NCBI RefSeq assembly: GCF_003515065.1
Contig: NZ_QXGH01000013.1
Coordinates: 186,001 to 250,000 of the forward strand
Origin: Nocardioides immobilis
Lineage (GTDB): Bacteria > Actinomycetota > Actinomycetes > Propionibacteriales > Nocardioidaceae
Length of the DNA stretch: 64,000 nucleotides
Direction: 5' to 3'
A model generated the notes under the pieces. That model saw only the letters and a program-made list of their open reading frames with translations, was not told the origin of the DNA and did no database searches. The position numbers and the translations under genes are program-made. This document shows, in pieces, positions 17,223 through 27,562 of this stretch; the first letter of the stretch is position 1; each line of letters begins with the position of its first letter.

Positions 17223-18071
17223 GTGAGCACCCCTCGGATCACCCTCAACGACAGCACGTCCATCCCGCAGTACGGCCTCGGTGTGTGGCAGGTGCCCGCC
17301 GCCGAGACGGAGCGCGTCGTCGCCGATGCGCTCGAGCTCGGCTACCGCCACGTCGACACCGCCCAGATGTACGGCAACGAGGAGGGGGTCGGCGCGGCCA
17401 TCGCGGGCTCCGGGCTCGCCCGCGAGGACCTCTACGTCACGACCAAGCTCAACAACAACAACCACGAGAAGGCGGCCGCACGCGAGTCGCTCAAGGTCTC
17501 CCTCGACAAGCTCGGCCTCGAGAAGGTCGACCTGTTCCTGATCCACTGGCCGCTGCCCACGCAGTACGGCGGCGACTTCGTCTCCACGTGGGAGGCGCTG
17601 GTCGAGCTCCGCGCGGAGGGCCTCGCCACCTCCGTCGGCGTCTCCAACTTCCAGCCCGACCACCTCGACCGGATCGTGGCGGCCACCGGCGTGGTGCCCG
17701 CGGTCAACCAGGTCGAGGTCCACCCCTACTTCGGCAACGAGGCCGTTCGTGAGGCGACGACCCGGCACGGCGCGCACGTCCAGGCCTGGTCCCCGCTGGG
17801 CCAGGGCGGTGGCGAGCTCACCGACCCCGTCGTCACCGGCGTCGCGGACGCGCACGGCAAGACCCCTGCGCAGGTCCTCCTCCGCTGGGCGCTCGACCGC
17901 GGCGACATCGTGTTCCCGAAGTCGCTGCGCAAGGAGCGGCTGGCCGAGAACCTCGACGTCTTCGACTTCGCCCTCAGTGCCGACGAGATCGCGGCGCTCG
18001 CCGCGCTCGACAAGGGCGAGGCCGGTCGTCAGGGCCCGAACCCCGAGGTCTTCGACTGGATCCCGCGCTGA
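17223..18071 (+). CDS. Aldo/keto reductase
   Basis: NADPH-dependent carbonyl reductase of 282 residues with a TIM-barrel fold. The catalytic tetrad is complete: Asp and Tyr in HVDTAQMYGNE, Lys in VTTKLNNNN and His in DLFLIHWPLP. The C-terminal cofactor segment IVFPKSLRKERLAENLDVF is present. Most similar in layout to AKR5-type 2,5-diketo-D-gluconate reductases, a class with broad substrates. The GTG at 17223 is the start, 63 bp from the divergent hydrolase. A different operon from the KstR-marked genes. Confidence 0.93.
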   Translation: MSTPRITLNDSTSIPQYGLGVWQVPAAETERVVADALELGYRHVDTAQMYGNEEGVGAAIAGSGLAREDLYVTTKLNNNNHEKAAARESLKVSLDKLGLEKVDLFLIHWPLPTQYGGDFVSTWEALVELRAEGLATSVGVSNFQPDHLDRIVAATGVVPAVNQVEVHPYFGNEAVREATTRHGAHVQAWSPLGQGGGELTDPVVTGVADAHGKTPAQVLLRWALDRGDIVFPKSLRKERLAENLDVFDFALSADEIAALAALDKGEAGRQGPNPEVFDWIPR

Positions 18072-18074
18072 CCC

Positions 18075-19232
18075 TCAGCTGATCATCCGGCGGGCCACGG
18101 CCCGCTGGCGCGCGGTGATCCGGGCGGAGTACTCCTCGTCGGTGAGCGGAGTGAGCCCGGGGAGCATCGCTGGTACGTCGGCGAGCTTGACGACCTCGAC
18201 CGTCGGCCCGTCGGCCGCGGTGAGGGCGCGCTCGAGGCGCTGCCAGCGCAGCATGATCGGGCCGGTGCGGTGGCCGGTGGTCTCCAGCCAGTTGGCGATG
18301 GGCGCGCCGCGGAGCGGCGGCCGCTCGGAGATGACGAACCGCATCACGCCGTCGTCCTGGGTGTAGGCCTGCGCCTTGGTCAGCGAGGTCTGGTGCGTCT
18401 CGTAGTCGGTCGACGCGTACCAGTCCGACCCGATCTGGATCGCCTGGTAGGTGCAGTCGTCGCACCGCGGCACCGAGACGATCATCGCCTCGTCCTCGGC
18501 CAGCTCGTAGTGGCCGATCGAGGAGAACTGCGAGGCCAGGCCGCCCGGGGTCGATGCCGGGACGGTCAGGGTGTTGACCGGCTCCTTGTACTGGAAGAAC
18601 TGGGGGAAGGCGAACCAGGTCTGGATCGAGCCGATCAGCGACCGGGCGGCGACGTCGTACTTCTTCTGCAGGAGCTCGCGGGTCAGCGGCTTCCGCGGCC
18701 GGCCAAGGGTGTCGGGGCGCTCGATGGTGAGCGTGCCGCGCTCCTCGCGCTCCCAGTCGTTGAAGACCTCGCGCACGATCATCGTCTTCGCGCCCGGCTC
18801 GGCGACGTAGGTGAACTCGAAGGTCCCGCCGGGGGCGATCTCGAGCTCGCGGTCGTCGAAGGCCAGCAGGCTGGTGGCCGCGCTGGTGGCGGTGTAGGCG
18901 CCGCCCATCACCTGGAACGACAGGTCGGCGGACGTGCCACGACGGCCGCGTACGACGTACTCGACCCCCTCGCGGAGGTAGGCGTTGAAGTAGACCGCGT
19001 CCGGGTTGTCGAGTCCCTGCCGTGAGAACTGGTGGGTCGGGTTCACGAACAACGGCTGCTCGAGGTCGTAGTCGAACGCCGTCTGCAACGCCATCCGGAT
19101 CCGGCCGCTGAGGTACTCATAGCCCTCGAGCCGGTCCGCCTCGGTCTTGATGAACGGCGCGTTCGCGATCAGCTCCTCGGCCTCCGCGATCGCGTCGGCG
19201 AGCACCTTGGTCAGGCCGTAGGCCTCGCTCAT
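18075..19232 (-). CDS. DUF1214-domain protein
   Basis: Protein of 385 residues without a signal peptide. The C-terminal half (about 200-330) has the DUF1214-like pattern of aromatic-rich beta strands, including GSDWYASTDYETHQTSLT. DUF1214 proteins have no established activity. It starts 10 bp after the stop of the LLM oxidoreductase, so the two are one transcription unit, and it would be controlled by the KstR-type operator at 20143. It runs convergent to the aldo/keto reductase with 3 bp between the stops. A role in lipid or steroid breakdown is inferred from that context. Confidence 0.75.
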   Translation of the reverse strand: MSEAYGLTKVLADAIAEAEELIANAPFIKTEADRLEGYEYLSGRIRMALQTAFDYDLEQPLFVNPTHQFSRQGLDNPDAVYFNAYLREGVEYVVRGRRGTSADLSFQVMGGAYTATSAATSLLAFDDRELEIAPGGTFEFTYVAEPGAKTMIVREVFNDWEREERGTLTIERPDTLGRPRKPLTRELLQKKYDVAARSLIGSIQTWFAFPQFFQYKEPVNTLTVPASTPGGLASQFSSIGHYELAEDEAMIVSVPRCDDCTYQAIQIGSDWYASTDYETHQTSLTKAQAYTQDDGVMRFVISERPPLRGAPIANWLETTGHRTGPIMLRWQRLERALTAADGPTVEVVKLADVPAMLPGLTPLTDEEYSARITARQRAVARRMIS

Positions 19233-19242
19233 GCCGCCCTCC

Positions 19243-20133
19243 TCATGACTGAGTCTTGGCGATGACGTTCTCGGCGTACTGCTCGAGGTGCTTGATCTTC
19301 GTCTCCAGCGGCTCGGTGTCGGGACCCTTGATGTAGGGGATCCGGAAGCCGACGATGCAGTCGGTCACGCCCTTGTCCTCGAGCCGCTTCACGCCGTCGG
19401 GGGAGTAGGCGTCGTAGGAGATGACGTGGACCTCGAAGTCCTCCCGGGTGTCTCCTTCCTCCCTGCGGATCTCTGCGAGCCGCGTGAGCAGCCGGTCGAG
19501 CTCCTCGCCGTCACCGCCGGCGTGCATCCACCCGTCGCCCTTGCGCACGGCGCGCCGCAGCGCGGCGTCGGAGTGGCCGCCGACGAGCAGCGGGATCTTC
19601 TTCGTAGGGGCCGGGCACTGCTGCAGCGGCTCGATGTCGAAGAACTCTCCGTGGTAGCCGAAGAACGTCGGCTCCTCGCCCGGCTGAGTGAGGCCCTTCA
19701 GGATGTCCATGCACTCGTCCATCCGCTTGCCACGCCTCTCCCACGGGACGCCGAGCGCCGCGAAGTCCTCGGGCCACGGCGACAGGCCCACGCCGAGCCC
19801 GAGCCGGTTGCCGGACAGGAACGCGAGCGACGAGGCCTGCTTGGCCACGAGGACGGGCGGCCGTACCGGCAGCTTGAGGACGAACGGCGTGAGCCGCAGC
19901 GTCTCGGTCACCGCGAACAGGTGCGCGCACAGGATGAAGGTCTCGATGAACTCCTTGCCGAGCAGGAACTCGCGGTCGCCCGTGTCGGTGTAGGGGTACT
20001 TCGAGTCGGACTCCTGCGGGTAGATCAGGCTGTCCGCGATCGTCATCGACGTGTAGCCCGCGGCCTCACACGCCTGGGCCAGTGGGGCGTAGTACGCGGC
20101 CTGGGTCATGCCCTCGGCAAAGGAGAAACGCAT
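19243..20133 (-). CDS. LLM-class (luciferase-like) flavin/F420-dependent oxidoreductase
   Basis: TIM-barrel oxidoreductase of 296 residues. The features are the luciferase-like opening AQACEAAGYTSMTIADSLIY, the conserved RLGLGVGLSPWPEDFAALGV near residue 115, and the KIPLLVGGHSDAALRRA strand near 190. In actinobacteria such proteins often use F420 rather than FMN; the sequence alone does not settle it. The start is the ATG at 20131-20133. The KstR-type operator is 10 bp upstream, and the DUF1214 gene follows at 10 bp. Confidence 0.88.
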   Translation of the reverse strand: MRFSFAEGMTQAAYYAPLAQACEAAGYTSMTIADSLIYPQESDSKYPYTDTGDREFLLGKEFIETFILCAHLFAVTETLRLTPFVLKLPVRPPVLVAKQASSLAFLSGNRLGLGVGLSPWPEDFAALGVPWERRGKRMDECMDILKGLTQPGEEPTFFGYHGEFFDIEPLQQCPAPTKKIPLLVGGHSDAALRRAVRKGDGWMHAGGDGEELDRLLTRLAEIRREEGDTREDFEVHVISYDAYSPDGVKRLEDKGVTDCIVGFRIPYIKGPDTEPLETKIKHLEQYAENVIAKTQS

Positions 20134-20142
20134 GGGCCCACA

Positions 20143-20158
20143 CTAGAACGTGTTCTAG
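20143..20158. promoter_or_regulatory. KstR-type operator (site 2)
   Basis: CTAGAACGTGTTCTAG, perfect 7-bp arms with a GT spacer. The core 20144-20157 fits TnnAACnnGTTnnA exactly. It lies in the 45-bp divergent gap between the LLM oxidoreductase (start 20133) and the Ddn-like gene (start 20179), so it could control both directions. Confidence 0.8.
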
Positions 20159-20178
20159 AAATCTGCCAGAGTGGGCGG

Positions 20179-20658
20179 ATGCCGAAGGAGAAGCCCAACG
20201 GGCTCGACTCGCCCGTCACCGCGAAGGTCATCAAGCTCATGGCCCGCGCCCACGTGCCGGTCTACCGCCTCACGAACGGTCGGATCGGCAGCAAGTGGCG
20301 GATCGGCGCCGGCTGGAAGAAGCCGGTGCCGGTGCTGCTGCTCGACCATGTCGGGCGGAAGAGCGGCACGGAGTTCACGACCCCGCTGCTCTACCTCGAG
20401 GACGGCGACCGGCTGGTGATCGTGGCCTCGCAGGGCGGCCTGCCCAAGAACCCGCAGTGGTTCCACAACCTGATGGCCAACCCCGACACCGCGGTCGCGC
20501 TCAAGGGGGAGCGGCGCCGGGAGGTGCGCGCCCGCGAGGCGACGCCCGAGGAGCGCGCCGCCCTCTGGCCGCGGCTGGTCGACCTCTACGCCGACTTCGA
20601 GAACTACCAGGCGTGGACCGACCGGGAGATCCCCGTCGTGATCCTCGACCCGCGCTGA
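20179..20658 (+). CDS. Nitroreductase/deazaflavin (F420)-dependent oxidoreductase, Ddn-like
   Basis: Split-barrel protein of 159 residues. It shows the Ddn/F420H2-reductase family pattern: VPVLLLDHVGRKSGTEFTTP near residues 47-66, then LVIVASQGG and PQWFHNLMANPDTAVAL. The family includes the mycobacterial nitroimidazole-activating enzyme Ddn and quinone reductases. The start is the ATG at 20179, within 21 bp of the KstR-type operator, so the promoter must overlap that site. It is followed after 12 bp by a SnoaL-like gene, probably co-transcribed. Confidence 0.9.
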   Translation: MPKEKPNGLDSPVTAKVIKLMARAHVPVYRLTNGRIGSKWRIGAGWKKPVPVLLLDHVGRKSGTEFTTPLLYLEDGDRLVIVASQGGLPKNPQWFHNLMANPDTAVALKGERRREVRAREATPEERAALWPRLVDLYADFENYQAWTDREIPVVILDPR

Positions 20659-20670
20659 GAGGGTGAGGGC

Positions 20671-21111
20671 ATGGACCCCATCGACGTGGCCGAGCTGAGC
20701 GACCGGACCCAGATCAACGACGCCCTGATCCGCTACACGATCGCGGTCGACACCGGCGAGTGGGACCGGCTGGACAGCGTGTTCACGCCGGACGCGCAGA
20801 TCGACTACACCGAGTCCGGCGGGATCGCTGCGGCGTTCCCGGAGGTCAAGCCCTGGCTCGCCGAGAACCTCCCTGCCTTCTCGAAGAAGCGGATGCACAC
20901 GCTCGGCCAGGTGGCGATCTCGTTCGCCAACACGCGCGACGAGGCCCGGGTGACGGCGTACTTCCACAACCCGATGCTCATCAGCGACGGCTCCGGGGGC
21001 GAGCGCCTGGTGGAGGTCGGCGGTCTCTACCACCACACGTTCACCCGCACCGAGGCCGGCTGGCGGTCGCGGCGGCTGCACGAGCAGGTCGTATGGACCC
21101 GAGGGTTCTGA
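20671..21111 (+). CDS. SnoaL-like / NTF2-family protein
   Basis: Protein of 146 residues with a cone-shaped NTF2 fold pattern: helix RTQINDALIRYTIAVDTGEWDRLDSVF, then strands ending VGGLYHHTFTRTEAGWRSRRLHEQV. It has the conserved YTESGG region. SnoaL_4-type members include dehydratases, isomerases and cyclases acting on polyketide or steroid-like rings. The ATG at 20671 follows a GAGGG element (20660-20664). Probable operon with the Ddn-like gene and within the possible KstR regulon. Confidence 0.85.
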   Translation: MDPIDVAELSDRTQINDALIRYTIAVDTGEWDRLDSVFTPDAQIDYTESGGIAAAFPEVKPWLAENLPAFSKKRMHTLGQVAISFANTRDEARVTAYFHNPMLISDGSGGERLVEVGGLYHHTFTRTEAGWRSRRLHEQVVWTRGF

Positions 21112-21156
21112 GGCACGGATTTCGCCACGGTTGGGCCGGTCCGTGACAATGGCGCG

Positions 21157-21735
21157 GTGAGCGACGAGCAGGAGAAGCCCGACAACCCGGTGGTGTCCGG
21201 TCTCGTCGCGCTGCTCGCGGTGTCGCTCGCGGTGGGGCTGGTGCTGGGCGGCGTCGCCCTCGTCGGCACCCGCATCCTCGGCATCGGCGGCGACTCCTCG
21301 GGGTCCGCCGACTCCACCGAGCTCGAGTCCGCGGTCATCCCGAAGCCCTCGAAGACGGCCGCCAACGGCCCCCAGCTCACGCTGGCGACGGAGGACACCG
21401 AGGAGACCGAGGACACCGAGACCGCGGAGACCGAGGCCACCGAGTCCGAGACCGCGAAGTCCGAGAAGGCCATCACGCTGCAGGCGGGGCAGACCGCGGT
21501 CGGCAACTTCGAGCGCATCGACCTCTCCGGGATCTACCCCGGTGGGGAGGGCGCGATCCTCCAGGTGCAGCGGTTGGAGGGCGGCCAGTGGGTCGACTTC
21601 AACGCGACCCTCTCGGTGAGCAACGAGACGTTCAACACCTACGTGCAGTCCGCGCAGACCGGCGTCAACAAGTTCCGGGTGGTCGACAGCGCCACCGGCG
21701 ACTCGTCCAACGCGGTCACCGTCACCGTCGGCTGA
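21157..21735 (+). CDS. Membrane-anchored hypothetical protein with acidic linker
   Basis: Protein of 192 residues. An N-terminal membrane helix (about residues 13-40) is followed by a low-complexity Glu/Thr-rich linker (about 80-105, TETAETEATE-type repeats) and a C-terminal beta-sandwich-like domain (about 110-190). The topology places the domain outside the cell. The GTG at 21157 is the start. No family recognised. Stands alone between the SnoaL gene and the CapA-like lipoprotein. Confidence 0.75.
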   Translation: MSDEQEKPDNPVVSGLVALLAVSLAVGLVLGGVALVGTRILGIGGDSSGSADSTELESAVIPKPSKTAANGPQLTLATEDTEETEDTETAETEATESETAKSEKAITLQAGQTAVGNFERIDLSGIYPGGEGAILQVQRLEGGQWVDFNATLSVSNETFNTYVQSAQTGVNKFRVVDSATGDSSNAVTVTVG

Positions 21736-21780
21736 GCCTGCTGGGGTGTCGCGGGGGCCGCGTCGCCGTACGGTGGGTCC

Positions 21781-23133
21781 ATGGCGCGGCCGCGACGGTA
21801 CGACGTACTCCGGCTGCTCGTCGCGTCCAGCCTGATCCTCGTCGCCGGCTGCACCGCTGAAGACGACGACCCGGTGCAGGGCGGCAGCTCGCCGGCCGCC
21901 GGACCGCCGAGCCCCAGCGGGATGATCGCCACCTCGCCGGACGACCTGGCCGTGGTCGGCCACGCCACCCGGCCCCAGCTCCGGCTGACCCGACGGGCGG
22001 CCGACCGGCTCCTCGAGGGGCAGGTCCGGCGCTGGCGGGGGCTGCGGGTGCTGGTCGGCGGGGAGGGCGACGACGCGGAGCGGGCGGTGCGCGCGGTCGA
22101 GCGTGACCCGCGCACGATCGCGGTGGTTCCGCTCGACGCGGTCGTGCCGACCGTGGTGACCGCGATGGTCGCCGGGGTCGACCCGGTCCGCGACCACCCG
22201 GACGCGGTGACCGTGACCATCACCGGTGACCTGATGCTGGTGCGCGGCGTACCCGACCCGGTGGCGGCGCTGGCGCCGATGCGCGGGCTCCTGCGGAGCG
22301 CCGACCTGACGGTCGGCAACCTCGAGAGCACGCTGTCGACCAACGGGGAGCCGACCCAGGGCGGCGACTCCTTCGGCGGCAGCCCGGCGCTCGTGCCGAT
22401 CCTCCGCGGGGCCGGCTTCGACGCGCTCTCGCTCGCCAACAACCACGCCGGGGACTACGGCACGACCGCACTCGTCGAGACCGTCGCGACGTTGGCGTCG
22501 AGCCCGGTCGTCCCGTTCGGTGCCGGCCCGACGGTCCGCGAGGCGAGCCGACCGGCCGTCCTCGAGGCGGGCGGCACGCGGTTCGCCTTCGTCGGCTTCA
22601 ACGCCATCGGTGAGACGCCGATGGCGACGTCGGAAGGCCCCGGCGCGCTGTCGGTGCGGATGCCGCCGCGGACCGGGCCGCTGGTGCGCGCCGACCTGGC
22701 GCGGGTCACCCGGATCGTCAGTCAGGCCGGGGAGGACGCCGACGCGGTCGTCGTACTCCCGCACTGGGGCACTCAGTACACCCACACGCCCGAGCCGATC
22801 CAGCGCGAGGTGGCCCGCGAGCTGGTTGCGGCCGGCGCCGACCTCGTCGCCGGCGGCCACCCGCACTGGGTGCAGGGGGTCGACGCCGTCGACGGGGTCC
22901 CGGTGCTGCACTCGCTCGGCAACTTCGTCTTCGACATGAGGTCGCCGGTGCAGACGCTCGAGGGTGTCGTGCTCGAGACGACCTGGTGGGACGGCGAGCT
23001 GAAGGCGTTCCGGCTGGTGCCCTACGCGATGGACCCCGCGGACTTCGCCCCGCGTGAGGTCGCAGGCGAGCGGGCGGCCGACGTCCTCGGCGACGTCTGG
23101 AGCGCCTCCACCGGCCCGTTCAGAGCCAGCTGA
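21781..23133 (+). CDS. CapA-family (PGA_cap) metallophosphatase-fold lipoprotein
   Basis: Protein of 450 residues with lipobox LVAGC at about residue 25, hence probably anchored outside the membrane. The calcineurin-like CapA core shows TITGDLMLVRGV, VGNLESTLS, ANNHAGDYG, VLPHWGTQYTHTPEPIQREVA, AGGHPHWVQGV and HSLGNFVFD in the normal order. These residues bind a dinuclear metal centre. The family is named for poly-gamma-glutamate capsule assembly, but many members act elsewhere; no pgs genes are nearby. The stop overlaps the convergent peptidase stop by 14 bp. Confidence 0.9.
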   Translation: MARPRRYDVLRLLVASSLILVAGCTAEDDDPVQGGSSPAAGPPSPSGMIATSPDDLAVVGHATRPQLRLTRRAADRLLEGQVRRWRGLRVLVGGEGDDAERAVRAVERDPRTIAVVPLDAVVPTVVTAMVAGVDPVRDHPDAVTVTITGDLMLVRGVPDPVAALAPMRGLLRSADLTVGNLESTLSTNGEPTQGGDSFGGSPALVPILRGAGFDALSLANNHAGDYGTTALVETVATLASSPVVPFGAGPTVREASRPAVLEAGGTRFAFVGFNAIGETPMATSEGPGALSVRMPPRTGPLVRADLARVTRIVSQAGEDADAVVVLPHWGTQYTHTPEPIQREVARELVAAGADLVAGGHPHWVQGVDAVDGVPVLHSLGNFVFDMRSPVQTLEGVVLETTWWDGELKAFRLVPYAMDPADFAPREVAGERAADVLGDVWSASTGPFRAS

Positions 23134-24007
23134 CCACCACCCGCGCCGCCCGCTCGAGCTGGCGCGGGTCGACCACGGGGACCACGTCCCCCGGCGAGTG
23201 GTAGCCGGCGTACGGCGTGCTCCCGAGCCGGACGCCGGGCAGGCCGTCCCGCACGAACGACCAGTGGTCGCTCGAGCGCTGGCCGCTCTCGACGACGTAC
23301 GGCGCTCCTGCCCGCTCCGCGGCGGCGACCAGCTCGTCGCGCAGCGGGTCGGCGTCCTCAGCGCTGCCGATCACCACGGCGTCGCCGACGCCGACCCGGT
23401 CCAGCGACACCATCCCGCGCAGTGACCGGCGCTGCTCGGGGGTGAGCTGGTCGACGTACGCCCGCGAGCCGTAGTGGTGGTCATCGTCCGTCGGCCCGCG
23501 CGGCTCCTCGGCCCCGAACGCGATCAGCACCACCGGCAGCCGGGTACGGCGCCAGGTGACGGCCTGCGCCACCGCGAGCAGGACGCCGATCCCCGACGCG
23601 TTGTCCTCCGCGCCCGGCGACTGCGGCACGGTGTCGAGGTGCGCGCCGACCGCGAGCCACGGAGCTCCCGCGCGGACGTCGCCCCGGTGGGCGATGACGT
23701 TGAGCGAGTCGCCCGCGTCCACCGGCTCGCCCCACGACAGCCCGCCCGGCACCGGGAACCGCTGGCGGTCGACCTGCCAGCCGAGCCGCCCGAACCGCGC
23801 GGTCACCCAGTCCGCGGCCCGGAAGTACGACGGCGCCGTGCCCGGCCGCGGTCCGATCACGCCTGCGAGGTGGCGGACCGCTGCCATCGCGGGCGCGGTC
23901 CGCGCGTCGTCCGGGCGGACCCGCCGGCAACCCGCGAGGGTCCCGGCGGCCGCCGCGGCCGCGCCGCCGACGAGCTCGCGACGCCCGAGCCGGGGCCGAT
24001 CCGCCAT
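23120..24007 (-). CDS. M28-family zinc aminopeptidase, exported lipoprotein
   Basis: Predicted zinc peptidase of 295 residues. The signal has a twin-arginine-like GRRELVGGAAA region and the lipobox LAGC, so export by Tat or Sec with lipid anchoring is likely. Metal ligands fit M28: AHLDTVPQSPGAEDNASG (His, Asp), FGAEEPRGPT (Glu pair) and the Asp/His in YHSPGDVVPV. The start is the ATG at 24005-24007. Convergent and overlapping with the CapA-like gene at the 3' end. Substrate unknown. Confidence 0.9.
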   Translation of the reverse strand: MADRPRLGRRELVGGAAAAAAGTLAGCRRVRPDDARTAPAMAAVRHLAGVIGPRPGTAPSYFRAADWVTARFGRLGWQVDRQRFPVPGGLSWGEPVDAGDSLNVIAHRGDVRAGAPWLAVGAHLDTVPQSPGAEDNASGIGVLLAVAQAVTWRRTRLPVVLIAFGAEEPRGPTDDDHHYGSRAYVDQLTPEQRRSLRGMVSLDRVGVGDAVVIGSAEDADPLRDELVAAAERAGAPYVVESGQRSSDHWSFVRDGLPGVRLGSTPYAGYHSPGDVVPVVDPRQLERAARVVVSWL

Positions 24008-24099
24008 CCGTCGAGCCTGCCACGCAACCGATCCGGGGCGACAGCCCTCTGAACTGGGTGGAAGGCAAACCAACAGCCGAGGGCCGGACGAGGTGGAGA

Positions 24100-24627
24100 A
24101 TGACGGTCACCATGGGACGTCGAGCCAGGGCCGACGAGTTCACGGCGTACGCCGGACAGGCGCAGCAGCGGTTGTTCCGGCAGGCCGTGCTCCTCACCGG
24201 CGAGGCCGAGTCCGCACGTGACCTGGTCCAGGCGACGCTGGTCAAGCTGTACGTCGCCTGGCCGCGGATCGACACTCCGGGGGCCTATGCCCAGCGGACG
24301 ATGGTCCGGACGTTCCTCGACGGCCGGCGGAAGGAGCGCCGCGAGGCGGAGCTCCATCGGCCGATCGACCCGGGTCGGGCCGAGCCCGACCCGGCCCAGG
24401 CGCTCACCGTGCGGCAGGCCATCGCGGCCCTGCCGCCGCGGATGCGGGCCGTGGTGGTGCTCCGCTACTGGGAGGACCTGACCGTCGACCAGACCGCGGC
24501 TGCTCTCGGCTGCAGCAGCGGCAACGTCAAGTCCACCGCGAGCCGCGGCCTCGACCGGCTGCGGGACCTGCTCGGGGATGCCTTCGCCGAACGCACATCC
24601 ACACCTGCAGCGGAGGAACTGTCATGA
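24100..24627 (+). CDS. ECF sigma factor, SigE family
   Basis: Sigma factor of 175 residues. Sigma region 2 lies about 15-75 (FRQAVLLTGEAESARDLVQATLVKLY) and region 4 about 115-165 (PPRMRAVVVLRYWEDLTVDQTAAALGCSSGNVKSTASRGL). Length and the VKLYVAWPRI motif are typical of the actinobacterial SigE family that pairs with small membrane anti-sigma proteins. GGTGGAG just before the ATG at 24100 supports that start over the open frame from 24058. The ATGA overlap at 24624-24627 couples it to the membrane protein downstream. Confidence 0.92.
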   Translation: MTVTMGRRARADEFTAYAGQAQQRLFRQAVLLTGEAESARDLVQATLVKLYVAWPRIDTPGAYAQRTMVRTFLDGRRKERREAELHRPIDPGRAEPDPAQALTVRQAIAALPPRMRAVVVLRYWEDLTVDQTAAALGCSSGNVKSTASRGLDRLRDLLGDAFAERTSTPAAEELS

Positions 24628-25568
24628 GCATCCCGACCGACGAACTGCGCGCGCGTCTCGCGCGCGAGCTGGACGAGCTCGGCCCCGGGCCCGACCTGGT
24701 GCCGGAGGCGGCGTCCCGGGGTGCCACCTCGCTGCGGCGCCGCCGGGCGATGGGTGGTGCGGCCCTGGCCGTCGCGGCCGTGGTGGGAGGCGCGGTTGCG
24801 ACCGGCGTGCTCGCCGCAGGCGACGAGGCCTCCCCGACGGACGAGGACCTGAAGGTCGCCGACACGACGAGCGCGGCCCCCGCCTGGGACCCGCTGGCCG
24901 ACGGGCACGTGACGGAGCAGGAGTGGGAGCGGGCGGTCGCCGAGGCGCTGAGCGCCGCGCTGCCGGCGCGGTACGGCGAGGTCCGGCCGATCGAGTCCGA
25001 CTTCGACGTCCAGATGTTCGGCACCTCCGGGGGCAGCCCGCAGCTCCAGCTCGACCTCGGTGTCTCGGGCTGGCACCGGTCGGAGCACCCGGTGCGCTAC
25101 CAGGCCCACTCCTGTGCCGCGATCGACGCCGCACGAGAGCTCCATTCCTGCAGCGACCTGGAGTACGGCGACGGCTGGTTCGCGGTCGTGGAGACCGGCC
25201 TGATGCCGCCCGGCAACGCGGGTCCGTTCGAGGAGGGCGAGCGGATCACCATCCCCGAGCACGATCCGGACAACATCCCGGATGACTGGTCGTTCGGCAC
25301 CGAGCTGCACGTGATGAACGCGGACGTGTCCGCCCGCCTCGGCTTCAGCGAGCTCGGATGGGACGAGCTGTCCGGCAACGACCTGCCCGGCATCACCGAC
25401 GAGGAGATGCTCGCGGTCGCCCAGGACCCGGCCTTCCTCGAGCTGGTCCGGGTCGGCGTCCAGTGGTGGTACGACCAGCCGCCGCCGGAGCCGCTCGAGA
25501 TCGATGGCGAGATCGTCCCGACGCTCACCGGGAAGGGCCAGCAGGTCCCGCCGAGGTTCCCCTCCTGA
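24624..25568 (+). CDS. Membrane protein coupled to the sigma factor, putative anti-sigma
   Basis: Protein of 314 residues. A cytoplasmic N-terminus of about 45 residues with a basic RRRR motif precedes one transmembrane helix (about 45-66, AMGGAALAVAAVVGG). An extracytoplasmic domain of about 240 residues follows, with no recognised fold. It starts inside the sigma-factor stop codon (ATGA). A zinc anti-sigma motif (HxxxCxxC) is absent, so the role as anti-sigma is inferred from position and topology. The N-terminus resembles the start of the fused reading frame at 53203-54417. Confidence 0.75.
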   Translation: MSIPTDELRARLARELDELGPGPDLVPEAASRGATSLRRRRAMGGAALAVAAVVGGAVATGVLAAGDEASPTDEDLKVADTTSAAPAWDPLADGHVTEQEWERAVAEALSAALPARYGEVRPIESDFDVQMFGTSGGSPQLQLDLGVSGWHRSEHPVRYQAHSCAAIDAARELHSCSDLEYGDGWFAVVETGLMPPGNAGPFEEGERITIPEHDPDNIPDDWSFGTELHVMNADVSARLGFSELGWDELSGNDLPGITDEEMLAVAQDPAFLELVRVGVQWWYDQPPPEPLEIDGEIVPTLTGKGQQVPPRFPS

Positions 25569-25613
25569 GCGGGAACAACCCCGCCTGTTCCTGCCGTTGC
25601 ACCCTGTGTCAGA

Positions 25614-25634
25614 CTTGAGTCAACAAGACTCAAC
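25614..25634. promoter_or_regulatory. HAIR operator (HspR binding site) upstream of dnaK
   Basis: CTTGAGT - CAACAAG - ACTCAAC, 21 bases. It matches the HspR-associated inverted repeat CTTGAGT-N7-ACTCAAG except for the last base. It lies about 70 bp upstream of dnaK. In Streptomyces and mycobacteria HspR binds this site and represses the operon; here hspR is the fourth gene of the operon it controls. Confidence 0.92.
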
Positions 25635-25705
25635 TAACTTGCCTGGATCCCCGATATCGAACGCCGGGTCCAGGGTCTCGCACAGAGCAACAGAGGAGCA
25701 ACACC

Positions 25706-27558
<1,853 letters not shown>

Positions 27559-27562
<4 letters not shown>

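Noticed and set aside
20155..22911. 918-residue open frame on the - strand across four real genes
   Set aside because: Crosses unrelated + strand genes and lacks motifs; a product of GC-rich third positions.
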